5,213 bases of DNA from Methylovirgula sp. GTDB taxonomy: Bacteria; Pseudomonadota; Alphaproteobacteria; Rhizobiales; Beijerinckiaceae. The position numbers and the translations under genes are program-made. Shown here one piece after another: positions 1-5,032 of the stretch. The stretch spans positions 1 to 5,213 of the forward strand of contig JANXSV010000163.1 in assembly GCA_025356505.1 (NCBI GenBank). Reading direction: 5' to 3'. Positions within the stretch are counted from its first letter, which is position 1. Each line of letters begins with the position of its first letter. The notes under the pieces are model-generated. The model was not told the origin of the DNA and searched no databases. It saw only the letters and a program-made list of their open reading frames with translations.

Positions 1-1
1 G

Positions 2-1144
2 CCCGTCGCCGATATCGATCTTGGCACCACGGCCACGCCGGACGAGGTCATGGCCATCGCCAGCGTCAACGGATGGCGCGCTCTGCCCACCGGCATCGCC
101 CACGGCACGATCACACTGATCTGCGACGGCCATACGTTTGAGGTCACAACCCTGCGCGAAGACGTCGCAACCGACGGTCGCCACGCGCAAGTGCTGTTCG
201 GCACTGATTTCAATGCCGATGCACAGCGCCGCGATTTCACCGTAAACGCGATGTCGGTTTCCGCCGATGGCACTTTGCATGACTACACCAATGGTGAGGC
301 TGACCTTGCCGCGCGCAACATTCGCTTCATCGGCGATGCGGACACCCGCATCAAGGAGGATTATCTCCGAATTCTGCGGTTTTTCCGGTTTACCTCGGCC
401 TATGGCGAAGGTCCGCTTGACCCCGATGCACTGCACGCCATCATCAACAATCGTTTTGGCTTGAAGCGCATCTCGAAAGAGCGCATCGGCCAAGAAATTT
501 TAAAAACGCTGCTCACCCGCCGTGCGCCTCAAGTGTTCAAAACCATGAGCGACAGCGGCATATTACAGCAAATCCTGAGCGGCATAGGCAATCCGGCGCG
601 GCTTGATCGCTATATCGCACTCGACGCTTACGCCGGACGCCAACCCGACGCCATCGCCCGGCTGGCCGCACTCGCACTGTTCTCCACAAACGACATCCCG
701 CGCTTGCGTGAAAGCTTGAGGCTGCCAAATGCGGATACGGAACGCCTGACAATGGCTGGCGCTGTATACGTCCCGATGCAGGGGCTGCATCATCCGCCAG
801 ATAAAGGCCGCCTGCGCGAATTGATGTTCGATCATGGCAAAGCCGCATGTGCCCTCGCTCTGTCGTTGGCACATGCGCAAAGCGCTGCCGCAATCGACGA
901 TCAGGCTTGGGTGTCAGCATCGCGCTTCGTTGCCGATACGCCCCAGCCAACCTTACCCTTCACCGGCGCGGATCTGCTTGCGCGGGGGATTGATCCGGGC
1001 AAGCATGTCGGTCTCGCTCTCAAACGTCTGCAATCCCTCTGGATCCGAGCGGGCTTCCCCAAAGAGCCGCAAGATTTAGCAGCTCTGTTGGATGCAGCCA
1101 CGAGCGACGTGGCCAACAGCGGCTCTACTCCGCCCCGGAAATGA
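2..1144 (+). CDS. cca: CCA tRNA nucleotidyltransferase (class II), 5'-truncated by window edge
   Basis: This enzyme adds or repairs the 3'-terminal CCA of tRNAs from CTP and ATP in the cytoplasm. The frame is open from the first complete codon at position 2, so the ATG at 50 is internal; 380 residues are visible. Counting from the first visible codon, the metal-binding Asp-Ile-Asp is at 4-6, followed by a T-T-A-T-P-[DE]-E-V-M segment typical of the family. RRDFTVNAM is at 76-84, the nucleotide-recognition KEDYLRILRFFRF segment at 118-130, and an ISKERIGQE motif at about 157-165. The C-terminal part is the expected helical tRNA-binding body. The G-G-x-V-R-D loop and roughly 30-45 N-terminal residues must lie before the window. 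A poly(A) polymerase of the same superfamily is the main alternative, but the Alphaproteobacteria-like motif set favours CCA addition. The stop overlaps the convergent SDR gene by 20 bp. Confidence 0.93.
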   Translation, partial: PVADIDLGTTATPDEVMAIASVNGWRALPTGIAHGTITLICDGHTFEVTTLREDVATDGRHAQVLFGTDFNADAQRRDFTVNAMSVSADGTLHDYTNGEADLAARNIRFIGDADTRIKEDYLRILRFFRFTSAYGEGPLDPDALHAIINNRFGLKRISKERIGQEILKTLLTRRAPQVFKTMSDSGILQQILSGIGNPARLDRYIALDAYAGRQPDAIARLAALALFSTNDIPRLRESLRLPNADTERLTMAGAVYVPMQGLHHPPDKGRLRELMFDHGKAACALALSLAHAQSAAAIDDQAWVSASRFVADTPQPTLPFTGADLLARGIDPGKHVGLALKRLQSLWIRAGFPKEPQDLAALLDAATSDVANSGSTPPRK

Positions 1145-1901
1145 CATCCGGAGTGCGCCATGCCAGATGCTGCCCCCCATCCACGGCAATCATTTGCCCC
1201 GTAACCGACCCTGCCTTGGCCAAATAGAGTACAGCGGCGGCAATATCCTGCGGCGAGGCGGCATGCTCCAGCGGTATCATCGCCACTTGAGCGTCGAAGT
1301 CCGCCTGTTGCTGCCGCGCACTTGGCAAAGTTGGCCCAGGCCCGACAGCGTTGACCCGCACATGCGGCGCCAGCGCCTGAGCCATGGTCTGGGTTGCTGT
1401 CCATAGTGCAGCCTTGCTCAATGTGTAGGAGAAGAACTGCGGGGTCAGTTTCCACACCCTTTGGTCGATGATATTGACGATGCAAGCGTCCATCGGCGCC
1501 TGATCTGCAAAGGCTTGCGATAAAAACACCGGAGCTTGAAGGTTGGCCATCATATGCCTGCCCCAGATGGCCGTGCCAAGTTGGCCCATAGCGTCAAATT
1601 CAAACAAGGATGCGCAGTTCACCAGCAGGGAAATCGGGCCCATCGCTGCTTTCACCGTTTGAACAAGCGCTGCCACGGCATTTGTGTCCAATAAGTCCGC
1701 CGCAAAAATCTCCGCAACACCCCCAGCTTTGACAATCTGCGCTCTCAGCGATTCCGCGTCTGCGCGCGACCGGTGGCAATGTATGGCCAGATCGAAACCC
1801 GCAGCACTCAAGTTTAGCGCGATTTCACGTCCAATCCGTTTCGCCGCTCCGGTTACCAGCGCCACATTTCGTGTTTTTTGATCATTGTTCAGGATCGTCA
1901 T
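1125..1901 (-). CDS. SDR-family oxidoreductase, pteridine reductase (PTR1/FolM)-like
   Basis: This is a 258-residue short-chain dehydrogenase/reductase with an NADPH-type Rossmann fold. TGAAKRIG at 17-24 is the cofactor glycine motif in the T-G-x-x-[KR]-R-x-G form seen in pteridine reductases. HCHRS at 41-45 fits NADPH preference, and NCAS is at 95-98. The catalytic Tyr159 and Lys163 lie in Y-T-L-S-K. The usual SDR Ser is replaced by Asp146 in I-I-D-Q-R, 13 residues before the Tyr; Leishmania PTR1 has the same Asp/Tyr/Lys layout and spacing (D181, Y194, K198). VNAVGPGP at 183-190 and a C-terminal V-T-G-Q-x-I-A-V-D-G-G complete the fold. Dihydrofolate, dihydromonapterin or another pteridine is a likely substrate, but this is inferred from the family. 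I chose the ATG at 1901; an in-frame TTG at 1919 adds six residues (MKRKSV) but lacks a good ribosome binding site. The gene converges on and overlaps cca. Confidence 0.9.
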   Translation of the reverse strand: MTILNNDQKTRNVALVTGAAKRIGREIALNLSAAGFDLAIHCHRSRADAESLRAQIVKAGGVAEIFAADLLDTNAVAALVQTVKAAMGPISLLVNCASLFEFDAMGQLGTAIWGRHMMANLQAPVFLSQAFADQAPMDACIVNIIDQRVWKLTPQFFSYTLSKAALWTATQTMAQALAPHVRVNAVGPGPTLPSARQQQADFDAQVAMIPLEHAASPQDIAAAVLYLAKAGSVTGQMIAVDGGQHLAWRTPDVISGAE

Positions 1902-2130
1902 GACAGATTTTCTTTTCAAAACATGTTTGGCCAGCGCTGCTTAAACCTTGAAATAGACGGGAGCAGCGTTTTTTCCAACCAACTCGCGTCTTATTTATGA
2001 ACGGTATCAAAGTGTGGATGGATAAAAATTTATTAAAATATCTATATTATTAATTTGTAAACCATAATAAATCCCGCCATTGCTGTTGAAATTTCACCGT
2101 TAATAAAATTGTACTCATTGTTTTATTACA

Positions 2131-2148
2131 GTATTAACTAATTAATAC
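2131..2148. repeat. 7-bp perfect inverted repeat in the omp upstream region
   Basis: GTATTAA (2131-2137) and TTAATAC (2142-2148) form a perfect palindrome around CTAA, about 190 bp upstream of the omp start codon. The symmetry and location would suit a dimeric regulator site, but such palindromes are easily formed by chance in AT-rich DNA, so the function is unknown. Confidence 0.3.
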
Positions 2149-2324
2149 ATGCGAATACATTGGTCTAAATTCCATCTAATACTTGCCAAATTACAGCCAC
2201 ATTTGGGAGTTGTTATGTTGTGGCAGTGCAACAGACTTTAGTAACCTTTAAGCGTATAAGTGAAGTCATCCGGTGCCGGTCATGTCCAAGTGCGACAAGC
2301 GGCCGTCCGATACAGTTTAAAATC

Positions 2325-2329
2325 AGGAG
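2325..2329 (+). promoter_or_regulatory. Ribosome binding site of the omp gene
   Basis: AGGAG lies 8 nt before the ATG at 2338. It decides the start in favour of this ATG over an upstream in-frame GTG at 2260, which would put 26 hydrophilic residues ahead of a clear signal peptide. Confidence 0.85.
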
Positions 2330-2337
2330 TTGAGTTT

Positions 2338-3018
2338 ATGAAAAAATTTCTTTTAATCGGCGTTGCATTTGCAGCTCTTTCCGCAGGCGTTTCTGCACAG
2401 GCCGCTGACTTGCCAAGCCGCAAGAAGGCACCGGCCCCGGTTCAGACCTATGCGCCTGCTCCAACCGCCTTCAGCTGGACCGGTTTTTATGTCGGTGCGA
2501 ACGCAGGCTACGGCACTGGCTCATTCACCAAGCAGGCTGCACCGGCAGGGTTTAATTCTGCCAAGGGCGGTTTGGTCGGTGTTACAGCCGGTTACAACTA
2601 TCAGATCGGCCAGTTTGTCGCCGGTGTCGAAGGTGACTACGATGCAGCAAATATCGCAGGCCACGCGCAGTACACAGCCCCGACCCATGTGGGTGCGGTT
2701 CGTTTGACCTCGGTTGGCACGCTTCGCGGCCGTTTGGGCTTTGCAGCTGACCGCGCATTGGTTTACGCAACCGGCGGTTTGGCATATGGCACAATTCACG
2801 CCAACAACCCTGTTGCCGGCCTGAGCGATCGTAGCGGCCGCGGTGGCTATGCTCTTGGCGCAGGTATCGAATATGCCTTCACCAACAACATTTCGGCAAA
2901 GGCTGAATATCTCTACACCTCGCTTGGCAACAAGACCGCTTTCGCTGGAACGCCAGACGTTGCCCGTGTTGGCCTGAAAGACTCTGCTGTGAAAGTTGGC
3001 GTCAACTATCACTTCTAG
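2338..3018 (+). CDS. Omp25/Omp31-family outer-membrane beta-barrel protein
   Basis: This is a 226-residue secreted protein of the small porin-like barrels that are abundant in Rhizobiales outer membranes (Omp25/Omp31 of Brucella, heme-binding relatives in Bartonella). The signal peptide has K2-K3, a hydrophobic core at 4-18 and an A-Q-A cleavage site after Ala22, giving a mature start ADLPS. A short Pro/Ala-rich linker (31-43) precedes the barrel. Barrel strands are visible as WTGFYVGANAGYG (47-59), the segment 77-100 with G-V-T-A-G-Y-N-Y, 127-151 with T-L-R-G-R-L-G-F, 169-193 with Y-A-L-G-A-G-I-E-Y, and 215-226. The chain ends Y-H-F, the C-terminal aromatic residue used for outer-membrane assembly. 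Family members stabilise the envelope and sometimes bind hemin; nothing here shows a specific ligand. The gene is monocistronic, with its own strong RBS upstream and terminator downstream. Confidence 0.93.
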   Translation: MKKFLLIGVAFAALSAGVSAQAADLPSRKKAPAPVQTYAPAPTAFSWTGFYVGANAGYGTGSFTKQAAPAGFNSAKGGLVGVTAGYNYQIGQFVAGVEGDYDAANIAGHAQYTAPTHVGAVRLTSVGTLRGRLGFAADRALVYATGGLAYGTIHANNPVAGLSDRSGRGGYALGAGIEYAFTNNISAKAEYLYTSLGNKTAFAGTPDVARVGLKDSAVKVGVNYHF

Positions 3019-3034
3019 GATCAAGCCTGAAGTT

Positions 3035-3064
3035 AAGCCCGGCTGATCTTTAGCCGGGCTTTTT
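3035..3064 (+). terminator. Rho-independent terminator of the omp gene
   Basis: AAGCCCGGCT (3035-3044) pairs perfectly with AGCCGGGCTT (3052-3061) around a 7-nt loop, and a T-rich run (TTTTGTTATT) follows. It begins 17 bp after the omp stop codon. The hairpin also lies just past the stop of the convergent GST gene, but on that strand no T-run follows it, so it probably terminates mainly the plus-strand transcript. Confidence 0.9.
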
Positions 3065-3065
3065 G

Positions 3066-3662
3066 TTATTTTGCTCTCGTTTCTTCAAAGGCCGGAACCA
3101 AAGCCTCAAAGCGCGACAGCCAACCGGCTAATTTCGGATGCGCCGCACGCCACGCACCGGCAAAACGTAAATCGAGATATCCAAGCGCACAGGCCGTGGC
3201 AATGGCGGCCAGGTTGGGTGCTTCAGAGGGCAGATTGGCTTCGAGATAAGTCAGACCGCGCTCAACTTTGCCTGCCTGATGTGTCATCCATTTTGGCTCG
3301 ATTTTATCCTGGTCGCGAAAGCGGCCTTCCATCACCTGCAACAGCGATGCGTCCTCGATCCCGTCCGCCAGCGCCTCCGCCCGCAGCATCATCATGCGCG
3401 CAACGCCGGATTTGGGAATCAGCGCTTCGCCACCGGCAAGCTCCTGCAAATATTGCACTATCACGCTGCTGTCATAGAGGCCGGTGCCGTCTTCCAGAAC
3501 CAACGTGGGGATCTTGCCGAGCGGATTTTGCGCCCGGATCGGGTCTGCCGGGTCAAGGGTGTCAGCCACGACAATAGTCAGCCTGTCCCATAGGCCAAGC
3601 AATTTTGCGGCGATTTTCACCTTGCGGCCAAAGGGCGACGCGGGCGAGGAATACAGAATCAT
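3066..3662 (-). CDS. Glutathione S-transferase family protein, YibF-like
   Basis: This is a 198-residue two-domain cytosolic GST. The thioredoxin-like N-terminal domain starts with a beta strand and SPASPFGRKV (6-15), whose serines are candidates for activating the glutathione thiol. It continues with NPLGKIPTLVLEDG (46-59), containing the invariant cis-Pro52, and with Y-D-S-S (63-66), which contacts the gamma-glutamyl group. The helical C-terminal domain includes RAEALADGIEDA (94-105), a segment shared with E. coli YibF, and a LAAIATACALGYLD stretch (151-164) corresponding to the GST core helix. Length and motif order match the family. The ATG at 3662 is preferred to an in-frame TTG at 3671, because GGAG (complement of 3673-3676) is 10 nt from the ATG but only 1 nt from the TTG. 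Substrate is unknown; a role in detoxification or redox homeostasis is inferred from the family. It is transcribed alone, convergent with omp. Confidence 0.92.
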   Translation of the reverse strand: MILYSSPASPFGRKVKIAAKLLGLWDRLTIVVADTLDPADPIRAQNPLGKIPTLVLEDGTGLYDSSVIVQYLQELAGGEALIPKSGVARMMMLRAEALADGIEDASLLQVMEGRFRDQDKIEPKWMTHQAGKVERGLTYLEANLPSEAPNLAAIATACALGYLDLRFAGAWRAAHPKLAGWLSRFEALVPAFEETRAK

Positions 3663-3672
3663 TAAGGCCAAA

Positions 3673-3676
3673 CTCC
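3673..3676 (-). promoter_or_regulatory. Ribosome binding site of the GST gene
   Basis: GGAG on the minus strand is 10 nt from the ATG at 3662. The upstream TTG at 3671 is almost touching it, which argues against TTG as the start. Confidence 0.6.
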
Positions 3677-3953
3677 AAATTTAAACTGTGTCACGCAACA
3701 TTAGGCGGCGCATGTGCAAGGCGCAAGCGCACCATCCAAGCCGCCCGCGCACTTCTGCCCGCACAAACGGCATGGAAAAAGAAGCATGTGCCTGCCGCGA
3801 TCGCAGCTCCGGCTCAACCTAAGTTCCAGCTCCGACTTTGAGCAGATAATTTGAGCCGCAATGCAAGTCCCCTTGTATCACGGCTTTGCCCATGCTAATC
3901 CGCGCTTAACCAGTTGAACAGGCGCAATATGCCCGGTCGGCTCCATCGCGCAA
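3677..3953. other. Intergenic region between GST and tRNA-Ser, no gene recognised
   Basis: About 280 bp with no reading frame I can recognise on either strand. It must contain the GST promoter (minus strand) and the tRNA promoter (plus strand). A weak candidate for the tRNA is TTGTAT (near 3873) with CTAATC about 16 bp downstream, but the match to the consensus is poor. Confidence 0.4.
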
Positions 3954-4043
3954 GGAGAGGTGGCAGAGTGGTTGAACGTACCGCACTCGAAATGCGGCAT
4001 AGGTGCAAGCCTATCGGGGGTTCGAATCCCCCCCTCTCCGCCA
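3954..4043 (+). tRNA. tRNA-Ser, anticodon CGA
   Basis: This is a complete 90-nt class II tRNA that reads UCG serine codons. The acceptor stem pairs GGAGAGG (3954-3960) with CCTCTCC (4033-4039), followed by discriminator G and an encoded CCA (4041-4043). The anticodon stem is CCGCA/TGCGG (3981-3985, 3993-3997), and the loop CTCGAAA places CGA at 3988-3990. The long variable arm typical of tRNA-Ser is ATAGG/CCTAT (3999-4003, 4010-4014). The T arm is GGGGG/CCCCC around TTCGAAT (4016-4032). The sequence immediately downstream changes from core genes to mobile-element and CRISPR sequence, so the tRNA marks the boundary of an accessory stretch. Confidence 0.97.
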
Positions 4044-4124
4044 AATTTATACATAAGATACTGAACTTAAACAATATTATTCAGATGTCAAATTAGAATT
4101 TTCAAAACGACATACAAACAGACT

Positions 4125-4220
4125 TTAGCTTGCATAGTGCTCGGTCATAAGCAGCAACTCGCGCTTGCTCTCCCACGCCAAGAATCGTTCAAATAGGTGT
4201 GATAGTGTGAAATAGCCAAT
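4125..4220 (-). pseudogene. Possible C-terminal remnant of an unidentified gene
   Basis: A minus-strand frame ending in TAA at 4125-4127 encodes 31 residues including ERFLAWESKRELLLM. It is open back to a TGA at 4221-4223 and has no plausible start. The last 20 codons mostly end in G or C (about 16 of 20 by my count), although the bases between here and the tRNA are AT-rich, and the peptide has a normal amphipathic composition. This suggests the tail of a displaced gene, not random sequence. I do not recognise the family. Its upstream side runs into the 4199-4232 inverted repeat. Chance remains possible because the fragment is so short. Confidence 0.25.
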
Positions 4221-4232
4221 TCACACTATCAC
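4199..4232. repeat. Perfect 13-bp inverted repeat
   Basis: GTGATAGTGTGAA (4199-4211) and TTCACACTATCAC (4220-4232) are exact complements separated by 8 nt. As RNA this would be a stable hairpin but has no T-run, so it is not a simple terminator. As DNA it resembles a dimeric protein-binding site or the end of a small element. A third copy of the arm occurs at 4252-4263. Confidence 0.7.
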
Positions 4233-4251
4233 TCGAGGTGGCCTTTTGCTG

Positions 4252-4263
4252 AATTCACACTAT
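4252..4263 (+). repeat. Direct repeat of the inverted-repeat arm
   Basis: AATTCACACTAT at 4252-4263 repeats 4218-4229 exactly, 34 bp downstream. With the inverted copy at 4199-4211 this makes three copies of a TTCACACTAT motif within 65 bp, one inverted and two direct. Confidence 0.65.
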
Positions 4264-4313
4264 TAAATCAGTACCGACGCTAGTGAAGTAGATATGTTGG
4301 AAGGCGGTCGCAC

Positions 4314-5008
4314 TGAACCGCGCCGGGATTGCCTGAGGCCTGTTTGTTTAAGTTCAGCAGCCTCTTGTCGTTCGTCGAGCATGGCGTAGTGTCTTTCTTA
4401 AGCTTCGGCAGGCGGAATATTGCCGACGGGCTCCAGCAACCTCCGATTATTGAACCAGTCCATTCCAATGTTGCAAATTCAACCGCTTCGAAACTGCGTT
4501 ACGGCCCTCGTCGGCGAATAACTTCGGCTTTATAAAGCCCGTTGATCGTCTCGGCGAGCGCGTTGTCGTATGAGTCCCTAACGCTGCCAACTGATGGCTC
4601 GATCCCGCCTTCCGCCAAGCGTTCAGCGTACTTTATCGATAAATATTGGCTTCTCCTGGCGGAATGATGCACCAATCCGCCGTGATGAATAGGCTTTCTG
4701 TCATGAAGGGCCTGTTCGAGGGCATCAAGGACGAAACCTGCATGTGCTGTCCGGCTGACCCGCCAGCCGACAATCCTGCGGGCAAAGACATCAGTGACGA
4801 AATCCACATAAACAAAGCCGCGCCAGGTGGAGACATAAGTAAAATCCGAGGCCCAGAGAAAGTTGGGTCTTGGCGCGAAGAACTGTCGATTAGCATGATC
4901 GCGTGGACATTGAACGGCTTTGGCCGCAAACGTCGTTCGAGTCGGCTTGCCGCGAATAACGCCCTGTAATCCCATTTCTTTCATAAACCGCGCCACTGTC
5001 GGGCAACA
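4314..5008 (-). mobile_element. Truncated IS3-family insertion sequence remnant
   Basis: The element reads on the minus strand and keeps only the 3' part of the transposase gene plus its right end. The terminal sequence TGAACCGCGCCGGG at 4314-4327 begins with TG, as IS3-family ends do, and resembles the G/C-rich ends I recall for members with closely similar ORFB proteins; this end assignment is from memory and moderately sure. The right-hand limit, about 5008, is where similarity to the ORFB V-A-R-x-x-V-A-R-L-M-K-E-M segment stops and CRISPR repeat sequence begins. OrfA, the frameshift window, the N-terminal part of ORFB and the left inverted repeat are all absent. About 0.7 kb remains of an expected 1.2-1.3 kb element, so it cannot move by itself. 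Confidence 0.8.
4354..5008 (-). pseudogene. IS3-family transposase ORFB, inactivated fragment
   Basis: The rve/DDE integrase domain is clear in the longest open piece (minus strand, 4996 to 4499, 165 codons). The first catalytic Asp is D51 in WASDFTYV. The second should be in H-S-D-R-G-S-Q-Y but reads HSARRSQY, with Ala113. The Glu is E149 in DNALAETINGLYKAE; 35 residues lie between 113 and 149, the IS3 DD(35)E spacing, and K156 is also kept. A TAA at 4499-4501 stands where relatives have Trp after RRRGP. Homology continues past it (S-F-E-A-V-E-F-A-T-L-E-W), then shifts frame near 4458-4461, apparently by a 4-nt loss, into WFNNRRLLEPVGNIPPAEA (complement of about 4401-4457). A second TAA follows at 4398-4400. 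The expected C-terminal Y-A-M-L-D-E segment ends around 4354. The N-terminal third of ORFB is missing. Multiple independent lesions show an old, non-functional copy. Confidence 0.88.
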
Positions 5009-5032
5009 TTGACGCCCCCGTGAGGAAGCGAC
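5002..5032 (-). repeat. Degenerate terminal CRISPR repeat, joined to IS remnant
   Basis: In plus-strand register, positions 11-31 of the repeat (5012-5032) match the consensus at 19 of 21 bases, while positions 1-10 (5002-5011) are largely unrelated. The spacer to the next repeat is still exactly 34 nt, so this is a true repeat unit. The lost part is the 3' handle in crRNA orientation, replaced by sequence similar to IS3 ORFB. The two substitutions in the conserved part fall at minus-strand positions 7 (C to T, which can still pair with G) and 9 (loop). Confidence 0.85.

Larger units (their letters stand above)
1920..2337. promoter_or_regulatory. AT-rich divergent intergenic region upstream of SDR and omp genes
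   Basis: This stretch of about 420 bp separates two divergently transcribed genes and contains no convincing ORF. Its centre (about 2020-2160) is very AT-rich compared with the flanking genes. For the minus-strand SDR gene a weak sigma70-like pair can be read: TTGGAA (complement of 1973-1978) and TATTTC (complement of 1950-1955), 17 bp apart. For the omp gene I find no clean -35/-10 pair; a TATAAG at 2255-2260 is a possible -10 without a good -35. The region probably carries the promoters of both genes and an untranslated omp leader, but the exact sites are not determined here. Confidence 0.5.

Noticed and set aside
901..1485. Minus-strand 194-codon ORF across the cca/SDR junction
   Set aside because: It is a shadow frame over two well-supported genes, with no family motif and Cys/Arg-rich composition.
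2134..2145. Possible CtrA box (TTAA repeats) upstream of omp
   Set aside because: The two TTAA half-sites are separated by 4 nt, while the CtrA consensus needs 7; AT-rich DNA produces such pairs easily.
2260..2337. Upstream GTG start that would extend the Omp by 26 residues
   Set aside because: The ATG at 2338 has an AGGAG 8 nt upstream and begins a textbook signal peptide; the extension would bury it behind hydrophilic residues.
2521..3024. Minus-strand 167-codon ORF antisense to the omp gene
   Set aside because: The opposite strand is a clear Omp25/31-family gene; this frame is Cys-rich, lacks motifs and crosses the omp stop region.
3705..3905. Small ORFs on both strands between GST and tRNA-Ser
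   Set aside because: They are short, lack ribosome binding sites and recognisable motifs, and their compositions look random.
4118..4128. ACAGACTTTAG shared with 2231-2241
   Set aside because: A single shared 11- to 12-mer is expected by chance in a window of this size, and the contexts do not match.
4044..4313. Duplicate of the tRNA-Ser 3' end as an attachment site
   Set aside because: I looked for a second copy of the T-arm/acceptor sequence downstream and found none within the window.
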